This document shows, piece after piece, positions 42,544 to 52,051 of a stretch of 64,000 nucleotides of DNA. The position numbers and the translations under genes are program-made. The stretch spans positions 545,090 to 609,089 of the forward strand of contig NZ_CM001977.1 in assembly GCF_000406165.1 (NCBI RefSeq), given 5' to 3'. The notes beneath the pieces were generated by a model. The model was not told the DNA's origin. It did no database searches and saw only the letters and a program-made list of their open reading frames with translations. Source of the stretch: Dickeya zeae NCPPB 2538 (GTDB lineage Bacteria; Pseudomonadota; Gammaproteobacteria; Enterobacterales; Enterobacteriaceae). The first letter of the stretch is position 1. Each line of letters opens with the position of its first letter.

Positions 42544-43983
42544 TTAGGACGCGTCTTGGTCTTCGGTGTAGCGTTTGGCCTTGTAAGCCGGGTGCATCAG
42601 GTTCTGTACAGAGAAGATGTCATCCAGCTCAGCTTCGGTCAGCAGACCGCGCTCCAGCACCACTTCACGCACGCTCTTACCGGTTTCGGCGCAAATCTTA
42701 CCGACGATATCGCCGTTGTGGTGACCGATGAACGGGTTCAGGTAGGTGACGATACCGATAGAGTTGAACACGTAGGATTCGCACACGTCTTTATTGGCGG
42801 TGATGCCTTCGACGCATTTTTCCAACAGGTTGTAGCAGGCATTGGTCAGAATCTGGGTAGATTCGAACATCGCCTGACCGATTACGGGTTCCATCACGTT
42901 CAACTGCAACTGACCGGCTTCGGCTGCCATGGTGACGCAGGTGTCGTTGCCAATCACTTTGAAGCACACCTGATTGACGACTTCCGGCACAACCGGGTTG
43001 ACCTTGGCTGGCATAATGGACGAGCCCGCCTGCAGTTCCGGCAGGTTGATTTCGTTCAGACCGGCACGCGGACCTGAAGAGAGCAGACGCAGGTCGTTAC
43101 AGATCTTGGACAGTTTCACCGCCAGGCGTTTCAGCGCGCCGTGTACCATGACGTAAGCACCGCAGTCAGAGGTCGCTTCGATCAGGTCTTCGGCCGGTAC
43201 GCATGCCAGTTTGCTGACTTCGGCCAGTTTCTGCACCGCCAGTTGCTGGTAGCCTTCCGGTGTGTTCAGACGCGTACCGATAGCGGTCGCGCCCAGGTTC
43301 ACTTCCAGCAGCAGTTCTGCGGTGCGCAGCAGGTTTTTGTTCTCTTCTTTCAACAGTACGTTGAAAGCGTGGAACTCCTGGCCCAGCGTCATCGGTACCG
43401 CATCCTGCAACTGGGTACGGCCCATTTTCAGGATGTTTTCGAATGCTTTCGCTTTTTGTTCAAAGCCGTCGCCCAGTACGGTGACCGCGTCGACCAGTTT
43501 CAGAATGCTGGTGTATACCGCGATACGGAAACCGGTAGGGTAGGCATCGTTGGTAGACTGGCATTTGTTGACGTGGTCATTGGGGTTCAGGTACTGGTAT
43601 TCCCCCTTTTTGTGGCCCATCAGTTCCAGACCGATGTTGGCCAGCACTTCGTTGGTGTTCATGTTGACGGATGTACCCGCGCCGCCTTGGAAAACATCGA
43701 CCGGGAATTGATCCAGACATTTGCCGTTGACCAACACTTCGTCACAGGCTTTGATGATGGTGTCGGCAATCTTGCGCGGTATGGTTTGGAGTTCACGGTT
43801 GGCCATGGCAGCGGCTTTTTTCACCATCACCATGCCGCGTACAAATTCTGGCACGTCACTGATTTTCTGGTTGCTGATATAGAAGTTTTCTATAGCACGC
43901 AGTGTGTGAACGCCGTAGTACGCATCAGCCGGAACTTCTCTGGTACCTAACAGATCTTCTTCAATACGAATGTTATCTGACAT
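42544..43983 (-). CDS. aspA: Aspartate ammonia-lyase (aspartase)
   Basis: Cytoplasmic homotetrameric enzyme of 479 residues that converts L-aspartate to fumarate and ammonia, feeding anaerobic fumarate respiration and nitrogen supply. Seen: the fumarase/aspartase signature GSSIMPAKVNP, the substrate-binding GGAGTSVNMNTNEV and STNDAYPT segments. The next gene in the same direction is dcuA. Upstream, a TGTGA-N6-TCATG site near 44166-44180 is a weak match to a CRP box, consistent with the known catabolite control of aspartase but not proven here. Confidence 0.97.
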   Translation of the reverse strand: MSDNIRIEEDLLGTREVPADAYYGVHTLRAIENFYISNQKISDVPEFVRGMVMVKKAAAMANRELQTIPRKIADTIIKACDEVLVNGKCLDQFPVDVFQGGAGTSVNMNTNEVLANIGLELMGHKKGEYQYLNPNDHVNKCQSTNDAYPTGFRIAVYTSILKLVDAVTVLGDGFEQKAKAFENILKMGRTQLQDAVPMTLGQEFHAFNVLLKEENKNLLRTAELLLEVNLGATAIGTRLNTPEGYQQLAVQKLAEVSKLACVPAEDLIEATSDCGAYVMVHGALKRLAVKLSKICNDLRLLSSGPRAGLNEINLPELQAGSSIMPAKVNPVVPEVVNQVCFKVIGNDTCVTMAAEAGQLQLNVMEPVIGQAMFESTQILTNACYNLLEKCVEGITANKDVCESYVFNSIGIVTYLNPFIGHHNGDIVGKICAETGKSVREVVLERGLLTEAELDDIFSVQNLMHPAYKAKRYTEDQDAS

Positions 43984-44428
43984 GAGAGCCTTCTCTTATA
44001 CTTCTGTCGATTAGAATTTATAGGGTGTATCGTCTTACCGTGGAGTACAGCAGCAGAATGTTTAACCACCATGCTTGCTGTTGCTATTATGATATTCTGT
44101 TGGTTAACGTGATTTCCGTTGCCCGGATCACATATGGGCAGTCATTTCTCTCCCGGCGCATGAACTGTGATGAGGGTCATGACCTCGTAAAGAAATAGTT
44201 AGATACCTCATCAACGTGGTTGAAAAAAGGCGACTGCACTACCATCTCCTTGATCAGCGCCCGCCAATAATGGGTAAATGGCGTGTACGAGTATAAGGTA
44301 CTGTACCACGCCGACTGGTCGTATCTTCATACCTGATCATGATGACAGCGCGAGGTGTTCTGTATCACCGCGTGATGTTGAGTAAACATTTTTATCAATG
44401 AGTTAGCTATTAACCACAGGAGCTTTGG
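43984..44428. other. Divergent promoter region of aspA and fxsA
   Basis: No gene seen. Holds a possible CRP site (TGTGATGAGGGTCATGA, 44166-44182) and a long-spaced inverted repeat TTAACCA/TGGTTAA (44062 and 44101). I find no clear FNR box. Confidence 0.45.
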
Positions 44429-44959
44429 GTGCGCTGGTTACCGCTTTTACTGATTTTTCTGTTCGTTTACATCGAAGTCTCCCTCTTTATTCGGGTGGCC
44501 GATGTGCTGGGCGTTGCGGTCACGCTGCTGTTGGTCGTGATGACGTCCTGCATTGGGATCTCCATGGTGCGCAACCAGGGAGTGAAGAACATTATGCTGA
44601 TGCAGCAGCGTCTGCAGGCGGGAGAAAGCCCGGCTGCCGAGCTGGTTAAGAGCGTGTCGTTGATCCTGGCCGGTTTCCTGCTGGTGGTGCCGGGTTTTTT
44701 CACCGATTTTCTCGGCTTGTTGCTGTTGTTGCCGCCGATACAAAAACACCTGACGCTTAAACTGATGCCGCATCTGCAAGTCTGGGGTGGTCGCCCGGGG
44801 CCGAATAACCGGGGTGGTCAGGGCAATGTGTTTGAAGGTGAGTTTCAGCGTAGAGATGAGCATGAGCGGCTGGATCAATCCGACAACGATCATCACAACG
44901 ACCATAACAACGATAATCACCACAACGACAACCCACCGGGTGGTTCCTCGCAGCGTTAA
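44429..44959 (+). CDS. fxsA: FxsA membrane protein
   Basis: Inner-membrane protein of 176 residues. The FxsA domain (about 1-115) has hydrophobic segments at 2-20, 25-45 and 72-100, with the conserved VRNQG and VPGFFTDFLGLLLLLPP. E. coli FxsA overproduction relieves exclusion of phage T7 in F-plasmid cells, and the family is common next to groES. It starts with GTG after CAGGAG. The C-terminal 35 residues are an unusual Asn/His/Asp-rich tail (DNDHHNDHNNDNHHND), lineage-specific and possibly metal-binding. Confidence 0.92.
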   Translation: MRWLPLLLIFLFVYIEVSLFIRVADVLGVAVTLLLVVMTSCIGISMVRNQGVKNIMLMQQRLQAGESPAAELVKSVSLILAGFLLVVPGFFTDFLGLLLLLPPIQKHLTLKLMPHLQVWGGRPGPNNRGGQGNVFEGEFQRRDEHERLDQSDNDHHNDHNNDNHHNDNPPGGSSQR

Positions 44960-45056
44960 ATCTGGCTCCTGTGGGGCGTTGACTGGCGTCGGGCGCGTTT
45001 GTCGCCGGGGTTTGGCAGAAAAATTTCATTTAATGCAAAAAAAATTTCTTTCCTCC

Positions 45057-45085
45057 CTTGAAGCGCCATGAAACGTCCCCACTTA
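45057..45085 (+). promoter_or_regulatory. Heat-shock (sigma-32) promoter of groESL
   Basis: CTTGAAG, 13-base spacer, CCCCACTTA: a close match to CTTGAAA-N13-CCCCATNT. Ends 79 bp before groES. Confidence 0.85.
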
Positions 45086-45164
45086 GTTCACCACAAGGCC
45101 GGATGTCAGATGCATCCGGCATTTAACCTAAGCTGATATGGACTTTCTCAAAGGAGAGCTATCA

Positions 45165-45458
45165 ATGAAAATTCGTCCATTGCATGACCGTGTAATCGTC
45201 AAGCGCAAAGAAGTTGAGTCAAAATCTGCTGGCGGCATCGTTCTGACCGGTTCTGCAGCGGGTAAATCCACCCGTGGTGAAGTCCTGGCTGTTGGCCATG
45301 GCCGTATCCTGGAAAACGGTGAAGTGAAACCGCTGGACGTGAAAGTAGGCGATATCGTCATTTTCAATGATGGCTATGGCGTGAAGACTGAGAAGATCGA
45401 CAACGAAGAGGTGTTGATCATGTCTGAAAGCGACATTCTGGCGATTGTTGAAGCCTAA
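45165..45458 (+). CDS. groES: Co-chaperonin GroES
   Basis: Heptameric 10-kDa lid of the GroEL folding chamber, 97 residues. Seen: MKIRPLHDRVIVKRKE at the start, the mobile loop SAGGIVLTGSAAGKSTRGEV that docks to GroEL, and VGDIVIFNDGYGVKTEK. ATG 45165 follows AAGGAG; the longer upstream frame has no support. It is transcribed with groEL from the sigma-32 promoter. Confidence 0.98.
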   Translation: MKIRPLHDRVIVKRKEVESKSAGGIVLTGSAAGKSTRGEVLAVGHGRILENGEVKPLDVKVGDIVIFNDGYGVKTEKIDNEEVLIMSESDILAIVEA

Positions 45459-45510
45459 TCTTACGTAATCATCTGTGAACTGAACGAAACGAATTCAAGG
45501 GAAACTACCA

Positions 45511-47157
45511 ATGGCAGCTAAAGACGTAAAATTCGGTAATGACGCTCGAGTAAAAATGTTGCGTGGCGTTAATGTGCTGGCTGATGCAGTAAAAGTTACT
45601 CTGGGCCCGAAAGGCCGTAACGTAGTACTGGACAAATCCTTCGGCTCGCCGACCATCACTAAAGACGGCGTGTCCGTTGCGCGTGAAATCGAACTGGAAG
45701 ACAAGTTCGAAAACATGGGCGCTCAGATGGTGAAAGAAGTTGCCTCTAAAGCTAACGATGCAGCAGGCGACGGCACCACCACCGCGACAGTACTGGCTCA
45801 GGCTATCGTTAACGAAGGTCTGAAAGCCGTTGCTGCGGGCATGAACCCGATGGATCTGAAACGCGGTATCGACAAAGCGGTTATCGCTGCTGTAGAAGAA
45901 CTGAAAAAACTGTCCGTTCCTTGCGCTGATACCAAAGCTATCGCTCAGGTAGGTACCATCTCCGCCAACTCCGACGAAACCGTGGGCAAGCTGATCGCTG
46001 AAGCCATGGAAAAAGTAGGTAAAGAAGGCGTGATCACCGTAGAAGAAGGCTCTGGTCTGCAAGACGAGCTGGACGTGGTTGAGGGTATGCAGTTCGATCG
46101 CGGCTACCTGTCTCCGTACTTCATCAACAAACCGGAAACCGGTTCTGTTGAACTGGAAAGCCCGTTCATCCTGCTGGCTGACAAAAAAATCTCCAACATC
46201 CGCGAAATGCTGCCGGTGCTGGAAGCTGTTGCCAAAGCGGGCAAACCGCTGCTGATCATCGCTGAAGACGTAGAAGGTGAAGCGCTGGCAACGCTGGTGG
46301 TTAACACCATGCGCGGTATCGTGAAAGTGGCTGCGGTGAAAGCACCGGGCTTCGGCGACCGTCGTAAAGCTATGCTGCAGGACATCGCTACTCTGACTGC
46401 CGGTACTGTGATTTCTGAAGAAATCGGTCTGGAGCTGGAAAAAGCGACCCTGGAAGATCTGGGCCAGGCTAAACGAGTGGTTATCAACAAAGACACCACC
46501 ACCATCATCGATGGCGTGGGTGATGAAGCCACTATTCAGGGCCGTGTTACTCAGATTCGCCAGCAGATCGAAGAAGCGACTTCCGACTACGATCGTGAAA
46601 AGCTGCAGGAACGCGTAGCTAAACTGGCTGGCGGTGTTGCGGTTATCAAAGTCGGTGCAGCGACCGAAGTCGAAATGAAAGAGAAGAAAGCCCGCGTTGA
46701 AGATGCGCTGCACGCGACCCGTGCTGCCGTTGAAGAAGGCGTGGTTGCTGGTGGCGGCGTGGCGCTGATCCGCGTTGCTACTGCTATCAGTGGCCTGAAA
46801 GGCGATAACGAAGAGCAGAATGTCGGTATCAAAGTTGCTCAGCGTGCGATGGAAGCACCGCTGCGTCAGATCGTTTCCAACGCCGGTGAAGAGCCGTCTG
46901 TGGTTGCTAACAACGTGAAAGCGGGTGAAGGTAACTACGGTTACAACGCTGCTACCGAGCAGTATGGCAACATGATCGACATGGGTATTCTGGATCCGAC
47001 CAAGGTAACCCGTTCTGCTCTGCAGTACGCGGCTTCCGTTGCGGGCCTGATGATCACCACCGAATGTATGGTGACCGAGCTGCCGAAAGGCGACGCGCCT
47101 GATTTAGGTGCTGCTGGCGGCATGGGCGGCATGGGTGGTATGGGCGGCATGATGTAA
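45511..47157 (+). CDS. groEL: Chaperonin GroEL
   Basis: 60-kDa chaperonin of 548 residues that folds proteins in an ATP-driven double ring. Seen: VTLGPKGRNVVLDKSFG, the nucleotide site DGTTTATVLAQ, the apical domain, the signature AAVEEGVVAGGG and the C-terminal GGM repeats (MGGMGGMGGMM). Codon use is strongly biased, as expected for a highly expressed gene. The 52-bp gap to groES has no terminator; a strong terminator follows groEL. Confidence 0.99.
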   Translation: MAAKDVKFGNDARVKMLRGVNVLADAVKVTLGPKGRNVVLDKSFGSPTITKDGVSVAREIELEDKFENMGAQMVKEVASKANDAAGDGTTTATVLAQAIVNEGLKAVAAGMNPMDLKRGIDKAVIAAVEELKKLSVPCADTKAIAQVGTISANSDETVGKLIAEAMEKVGKEGVITVEEGSGLQDELDVVEGMQFDRGYLSPYFINKPETGSVELESPFILLADKKISNIREMLPVLEAVAKAGKPLLIIAEDVEGEALATLVVNTMRGIVKVAAVKAPGFGDRRKAMLQDIATLTAGTVISEEIGLELEKATLEDLGQAKRVVINKDTTTIIDGVGDEATIQGRVTQIRQQIEEATSDYDREKLQERVAKLAGGVAVIKVGAATEVEMKEKKARVEDALHATRAAVEEGVVAGGGVALIRVATAISGLKGDNEEQNVGIKVAQRAMEAPLRQIVSNAGEEPSVVANNVKAGEGNYGYNAATEQYGNMIDMGILDPTKVTRSALQYAASVAGLMITTECMVTELPKGDAPDLGAAGGMGGMGGMGGMM

Positions 47158-47203
47158 TCAGCCGTCGCAGCGATATCTTCGCTACGATACCCGTCGCACA
47201 AGA

Positions 47204-47235
47204 AACTACCCGGCTTTGGCCGGGTAGTTTTTTTT
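47204..47235 (+). terminator. Rho-independent terminator after groEL
   Basis: Eleven-base stem AACTACCCGGC/GCCGGGTAGTT with a TTTG loop and an eight-T tail. Confidence 0.95.
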
Positions 47236-47507
47236 ATGGAGCCAGCGCTCTGGTGTGTTGTGCTCGCCCGTGACATTTTTACAACGCACATGCTCACAAC
47301 GCATCTATTTACAACGCATCTGATGCGTGACGCCGTACCATGCATTTGCAACAGGCTGTGAGCTGGATAGCTATATTGTGTGAAAATCGCTCAAATCGTT
47401 AACGCGGGGTTCGGAACCTGTTATCAGCGCACGCTTCTTCGCTACAATGAGCTTCTGCGTTACAATAAGCGCGTTTTATTTATTAAACACCGGGTGGAAT
47501 GGAATAG
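47236..47507. other. groEL-ubiC spacer with short direct repeats
   Basis: No gene seen. Contains three approximate copies of TTTACAACGCATCT (about 47277-47325) and a pair of CGYTACAATRAGC units (about 47440-47470). Confidence 0.5.
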
Positions 47508-48023
47508 ATGTCTGATGAGGCGTTGGCTAGCCTGCACTCGGTTGAGTGGTGCGCGCCTGAAGAATTACCTGCGTCGGTGATGGACTGGCTGGTTTACCAC
47601 GAGTCTATGACGCGCCGTCTTGAACGGCATTGCTTACGCCTGACGGTGCAAGTCAGGCAGGAGCTATTTGTCTCGTCGCCAGAGGTGGCGGGTGAAGCGG
47701 CGTTGTTGCCGTTGAGTGAGCGCTATTGGCTACGTGAGGTTACGCTGTCAGGTGACGGCAAGCCCTGGTTATTCGGCCGCACTGTGATACCGGAGCAGAC
47801 TCTGGAAGAGGCTGATATTGACCTGACGCAGATTGGCAATACGCCACTGGGGCGTTATTTGTTCCTGCAAGGGCCACCGCCGCGCGATGTGATTCAAACA
47901 GGTCGATGTGGCGCGCTGTGGGTGCGGCGTGCGCGTTTGCTTTTGTCGGGCAATCCGTTGCTGATTACCGAGCTATTCTTGCCGGATGCCCCCGTTTATT
48001 TCCCCGACGCCCATCAGGGCTGA
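47508..48023 (+). CDS. ubiC: Chorismate pyruvate-lyase
   Basis: First enzyme of ubiquinone synthesis, 171 residues; it splits chorismate into 4-hydroxybenzoate and pyruvate in the cytoplasm. Seen: WLVYHESMTRRLERHC, the substrate-binding YWLREVTLSGDGKPWLFGRTVIPE with its Arg and Glu residues, and the IGNTPLGRYLF region. ubiA begins at the base after its stop, so the pair is one operon. Confidence 0.95.
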   Translation: MSDEALASLHSVEWCAPEELPASVMDWLVYHESMTRRLERHCLRLTVQVRQELFVSSPEVAGEAALLPLSERYWLREVTLSGDGKPWLFGRTVIPEQTLEEADIDLTQIGNTPLGRYLFLQGPPPRDVIQTGRCGALWVRRARLLLSGNPLLITELFLPDAPVYFPDAHQG

Positions 48024-48908
48024 ATGCAAAAGGAGAATCAGGCGTTGGAAAGATTGTTAACGTCAGGACGCTGGGGTGCGTATTTCCGTTTGATGCGTAT
48101 CAATAGGCCGATTGGCACGTTATTGCTGTTATGGCCGACGTTGTGGGCATTATGGCTGGCAGGACGTGGCGCACCGGCGCTCTGGACGTTACTGGTGTTT
48201 GTGGCCGGGGTGTTTTTGATGCGTGCCGCAGGGTGTGTGATTAATGACTACGCCGATCGCCATTTCGATGGGCACGTCAAACGCACTGCTGCACGACCGT
48301 TGCCCGCCGGGTTAGTTAGCGAACAATCTGCCAAGGTACTGTTTGTTGTGCTGGTATTGCTGGCGTTTGGCCTGGTACTGACCATGAACCCGTTGACTAT
48401 CTGGCTATCGGTTGCCGCGCTGGCGCTGGCGTGGGTCTATCCCTTCATGAAGCGTGTTAGCCATCTGCCGCAACTGGTTTTAGGGGCGGCGTTTGGCTGG
48501 TCTATCCCGATGGCGTATGCCGCCGTTAGCGAATCCTTGCCTGCCGCCTGCTGGCTGATGTTTTTTGCCTACATTTGCTGGACCGTCGCCTATGACACCG
48601 AATACGCGATGGTGGATCGCGATGATGATCTCAAGATTGGGATAAAATCCACCGCCATCTTGTTTGGCCGTCATGACACGTTGATTATCGGCGTACTGCA
48701 ACTGATGACGCTGGTGGCGATGCTGGCATTAGGAAGGATGATGGGGTTGAGTCAGATCTTCTACTGGTCGGTGCTGGTGGCGGCTGCCTTGTTTGCTTAT
48801 CAGCAACGGTTGATTGCCGGGCGTGAACGAGATGACTGTTTCCGGGCATTCAACAATAACAATTATGTCGGCATGGTGCTGTTTTTCGGCATCCTGTTTG
48901 GTTTGTAG
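48024..48908 (+). CDS. ubiA: 4-hydroxybenzoate octaprenyltransferase
   Basis: Inner-membrane prenyltransferase of 294 residues that joins the polyprenyl chain to 4-hydroxybenzoate. About eight or nine membrane helices. Seen: the first Asp-rich motif NDYADRHFDGHVKRTAARPL and the second DTEYAMVDRDDDLKIGIKSTAILFG, which bind Mg and the diphosphate. It directly follows ubiC. The start ATG is the first codon after the ubiC stop; the ribosome site for ubiA must lie inside ubiC. Confidence 0.96.
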   Translation: MQKENQALERLLTSGRWGAYFRLMRINRPIGTLLLLWPTLWALWLAGRGAPALWTLLVFVAGVFLMRAAGCVINDYADRHFDGHVKRTAARPLPAGLVSEQSAKVLFVVLVLLAFGLVLTMNPLTIWLSVAALALAWVYPFMKRVSHLPQLVLGAAFGWSIPMAYAAVSESLPAACWLMFFAYICWTVAYDTEYAMVDRDDDLKIGIKSTAILFGRHDTLIIGVLQLMTLVAMLALGRMMGLSQIFYWSVLVAAALFAYQQRLIAGRERDDCFRAFNNNNYVGMVLFFGILFGL

Positions 48909-48927
48909 CCATTAGCCTGCCAAACGA

Positions 48928-48950
48928 GCCCTGCGATGTTTTCGCAGGGC
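48928..48950. terminator. Terminator hairpin between ubiA and plsB
   Basis: Nine-base stem GCCCTGCGA/TCGCAGGGC with a 5-base loop, between convergent genes; probably bidirectional. Confidence 0.6.
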
Positions 48951-48958
48951 CCCAACCG

Positions 48959-51448
48959 TTACTCGACGTCTTCCTTTTCTTTTTCCTTTTCAGCCAGACT
49001 CACCGCGGGTTCGCTTTCGCTGCTTTCCTGCGCCAGGCTGGCGCTTTCAATGGTGAGTTTGACTTCTGGCGTGAGCAGTTCACCCAGAATGGCGTAAATG
49101 GCCTGCACATGTTCCAGCACGGCTTCACCCGTATCGCTGACGTACCCTTCGTTACGCAATGTGTTGACCAGCGTTGAGAAGACCGCCTTGTCGAAAAACT
49201 CTGGCGCATTGATACCATGCAATACAGACAGACGCTGCGCCATGCTGCGGCTTTCTTTCTCCAGCGCACCACGGCTGATGGACGGGTTAGCACTCAGTAA
49301 TGCCAGCGTAATGGCATAGCGCTGCAGCGTTTCACGCACACCGGCGGCCAACAATTGCAACGTACGGATACGCGCGGGGTTCAGTTCCAGCACATCATCT
49401 CGAGTCTGAATCAGTTGCTGATTTGCCAGCTCAGCGATCAGGTCATTCAGTACACTCGCCAGTGCGGTTTTCTCGTAATGCAGGAACAATTCAGCCTGCA
49501 GCAGCGGATAAATCAGCGTTATCTGGCGTAACAGCTCTGTTGTCGTGATACGACGGCAGTGCATTACGATGCTGGCAACCAACGACGGCAGTACCAGCAT
49601 ATGCTGGATGTTATTGCGATAGTACGTCATCAACACCGCCTGCTCGCGTGGCAGGATGATGATGTCGCCGACGTTATCCTTCTCCACCTCAAACTTATCC
49701 ATACCCAGCGCGTGATCCAGCAGCTCGGCGGCGGTCCGATTCGGCACGGTGGCGTCCTGGTTGTAAGGGACATTACGCAGCAGTTGCAGGTAACACTCCA
49801 GTTGCTCTTCCATCTGCTCACGGGTTAACGCCCGCTGACGGGAGGCGAGCAGCGCAGTACAACACAGGTTCATCGCGTTGGCTGCTGCGGCATTGTTGAT
49901 ACGCACCATGATGTTATCGGCGATATCCTGCACGGTTGGCGTCAGCCAGGCCGGTCGTTGCGGATCGATAGGATCGATGGCATCACGCCACTGCGGTACG
50001 TGATGGTTGAGGTACGTGCTCAACGACAGCGGTTCGCCGATGTTCACGTATCCCTGACCGAGGTTACGCAGTTTGCGTAACCCGCGCACCATTTGCAGGA
50101 AACCTTCTTTTTCTTTGGTCGCGCCGCGCAGTTCTTTCGCGTAGGTGCCCACCTCCATCACATGTTCATAGCCGATGTAAATCGGCACCAATGTGATAGG
50201 GCGAGTCCCGCCGCGCAGCATCGCCTGAATGGTCATGGCCAGCGTGCCAGTCTTAGGCTCCAGCAAACGACCGGTACGGGAACGGCCGCCTTCGACAAAG
50301 TATTCCACCGAATAGCCCCGCGTGAACAATTCACCCAGATACTCGCGAAACAGTGTGGAATAGAGTTTGTTGCCCTTGAACGTGCGGCGGATAAAGAACG
50401 CGCCAAGGCGACGGAAAATGGGGCCCGCTGGCCAGAAGTTAAGGTTAATGCCGGCAGCGATATGCGGCGGCACCAGGCCCTGATGGTACAACACGTAGGA
50501 GAGCAGCAGATAGTCCATGTGACTGCGGTGGCAGGGAACATAGACGATTTCGTGTCCGTCTTGCGCCAACTGACGTACCCGTTCGGCATTATGCACGTTG
50601 ATGCCTTGGTACAAGCGGTTCCAGGTCCAGCTCAGTACACGGTCTGATAACCGCACGGCTTCGTAAGAGAAGTCGGCAGCAATCTCTTCCAGCAGCGTGA
50701 TGGCGTTTTGCTGCGCTTTGTCATGCGAAATCTTTTTAACCCGGGCTTCATCGTCAATTGCTTTGGCGATAGCGCGGGAAGACAGCAACTTATTAAACAG
50801 CTCCTGACGGACCGGCAAACGCGGGCCGACTGCCGCCAGCCGCAGACGAGAAAAGTGCATCCGTGCTACGCGCGCCAGTTTGTGGGCGATAGTCTTATCG
50901 GTGCCGTGCTCGGTCGCCATGTAACGCAGTGATACGGGGACGGAGAAACGTACAAAACTGTCGCGTCCCAACCATAACACGGCGAAAAATTTCTCAATAC
51001 CGTTCAACAGGCGTAGATGCGGTGTGCCTTGGCTCTGCCCTTCGCGACCGGGCGAACGACCAAACATGACGGATACCGGCACCATCTGTATATCGAGTTG
51101 CGGATTGTTGCGATGCAGATCCAGATAATCGTGGAACAGCTTTATCGACTGCTGTTTAGGCACGTAATAACGGAACAGACGTGGGCCGTCATTAACGAAC
51201 ACGTAGCTCGGTAAGGTTTTTCCGTCAATCTGCAGCGGTTGCAACGGATCGGGCAAGCCTTGCTCCAGACATTTCGTGCGCAGAGTCAGCAAATCCGCCT
51301 TGGAGTTATAAGGCAGGACATAGAAAATGGGCCGCGCCGGATCCAACCGTTGTTCATTAACGGGATCCTGTGGAATGACCTTACTTTTAACCAGTAATTT
51401 TAGCGGGAAATTCAGTAGTTTATAGTAAATTATACGCCAACCTGACAT
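48959..51448 (-). CDS. plsB: Glycerol-3-phosphate acyltransferase
   Basis: Inner-membrane enzyme of 829 residues that starts phospholipid synthesis by acylating sn-glycerol-3-phosphate at position 1 with acyl-CoA or acyl-ACP. Seen: block I CHRSHMDYLLLSY (HX4D catalytic motif), block III FVEGGRSRTGR and block IV ITLVPIYIGYE. ATG 51448 is chosen over a longer frame because MSGWRIIYYKLLNFPLK matches the E. coli N-terminus. The C-terminus has a strongly charged KEKEKEDVE tail. Divergent from dgkA, which recycles diacylglycerol, the usual enterobacterial pairing. Confidence 0.96.
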   Translation of the reverse strand: MSGWRIIYYKLLNFPLKLLVKSKVIPQDPVNEQRLDPARPIFYVLPYNSKADLLTLRTKCLEQGLPDPLQPLQIDGKTLPSYVFVNDGPRLFRYYVPKQQSIKLFHDYLDLHRNNPQLDIQMVPVSVMFGRSPGREGQSQGTPHLRLLNGIEKFFAVLWLGRDSFVRFSVPVSLRYMATEHGTDKTIAHKLARVARMHFSRLRLAAVGPRLPVRQELFNKLLSSRAIAKAIDDEARVKKISHDKAQQNAITLLEEIAADFSYEAVRLSDRVLSWTWNRLYQGINVHNAERVRQLAQDGHEIVYVPCHRSHMDYLLLSYVLYHQGLVPPHIAAGINLNFWPAGPIFRRLGAFFIRRTFKGNKLYSTLFREYLGELFTRGYSVEYFVEGGRSRTGRLLEPKTGTLAMTIQAMLRGGTRPITLVPIYIGYEHVMEVGTYAKELRGATKEKEGFLQMVRGLRKLRNLGQGYVNIGEPLSLSTYLNHHVPQWRDAIDPIDPQRPAWLTPTVQDIADNIMVRINNAAAANAMNLCCTALLASRQRALTREQMEEQLECYLQLLRNVPYNQDATVPNRTAAELLDHALGMDKFEVEKDNVGDIIILPREQAVLMTYYRNNIQHMLVLPSLVASIVMHCRRITTTELLRQITLIYPLLQAELFLHYEKTALASVLNDLIAELANQQLIQTRDDVLELNPARIRTLQLLAAGVRETLQRYAITLALLSANPSISRGALEKESRSMAQRLSVLHGINAPEFFDKAVFSTLVNTLRNEGYVSDTGEAVLEHVQAIYAILGELLTPEVKLTIESASLAQESSESEPAVSLAEKEKEKEDVE

Positions 51449-51576
51449 AACAACCAGAAGCCTCTTGTTAGCAATTCGGGCCAAGGATACCAGAAACCAG
51501 ACAGGATATCTGTGGTGATGAAAACAGGGCTGCGCGTTAAAATCATGGCCAATCACAAATTAAAGGCGGAGTACGC

Positions 51577-51942
51577 ATGAACAAAGCAACCGGAATGACC
51601 CGCATCATCAAAGCGACGGGTTATTCGCTGCAAGGATTGAAACAGGCATGGCAGCATGAGGCGGCGTTTCGACAGGAACTCCTGCTTACGCTGGTCGCGG
51701 TGGTGATTGCCTGTTGGTTGCCGGTTTCCATGGTGGAGCGACTGTTGTTGATCGGTGCGGTCGTGCTGATCGTACTGTTTGAACTGGTCAATAGCGCGAT
51801 TGAAGCTGTGGTGGATCGCGTCGGTACGGATTACCACGAATTGTCAGGCCGGGCCAAAGACATCGGCTCGGCGGCGGTATTCGTCGCCTGTCTGCTGGCG
51901 GCAGTCGTGTGGGGCGGGATACTGTGGAGCCGTTTTGCGTGA
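51577..51942 (+). CDS. dgkA: Diacylglycerol kinase
   Basis: Small trimeric inner-membrane kinase of 121 residues that turns diacylglycerol into phosphatidic acid. Three membrane helices. Seen: the family signature ELVNSAIEAVVDRVG with its catalytic Glu, and the amphipathic N-terminal helix IIKATGYSLQGLKQAWQHEAAFRQE. Length equals that of E. coli DgkA. Ribosome site AAGGCGGA precedes it. lexA follows after 109 bp in the same direction. Confidence 0.97.
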   Translation: MNKATGMTRIIKATGYSLQGLKQAWQHEAAFRQELLLTLVAVVIACWLPVSMVERLLLIGAVVLIVLFELVNSAIEAVVDRVGTDYHELSGRAKDIGSAAVFVACLLAAVVWGGILWSRFA

Positions 51943-52006
51943 CGCTCTGCATAATCACAGAAAAATCCGTGTAATAGCGATCTCGCGGTTCCCATAGGCA
52001 CTTTCC

Positions 52007-52022
52007 CTGTATATACTCACAG
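52007..52022. promoter_or_regulatory. LexA (SOS) box 1
   Basis: CTGTATATACTCACAG, a CTGT-N8-ACAG dyad close to consensus, 30 bp upstream of lexA. Confidence 0.9.
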
Positions 52023-52027
52023 CGAAA

Positions 52028-52043
52028 CTGTATAAACAAACAG
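52028..52043. promoter_or_regulatory. LexA (SOS) box 2
   Basis: CTGTATAAACAAACAG, 21 bp from box 1. Two tandem boxes are the normal autoregulatory arrangement of enterobacterial lexA. Confidence 0.92.
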
Positions 52044-52051
52044 GGGGCGGA

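Noticed and set aside
43141..43950. 269-codon frame antisense to aspA
   Set aside because: Shadow of aspA codon use; composition unlike a real protein and no start signals.
45505..46713. 402-codon frame antisense to groEL
   Set aside because: A shadow frame caused by strong codon bias in groEL; repetitive Phe/Arg/Gln-rich product, no ribosome site, no family.
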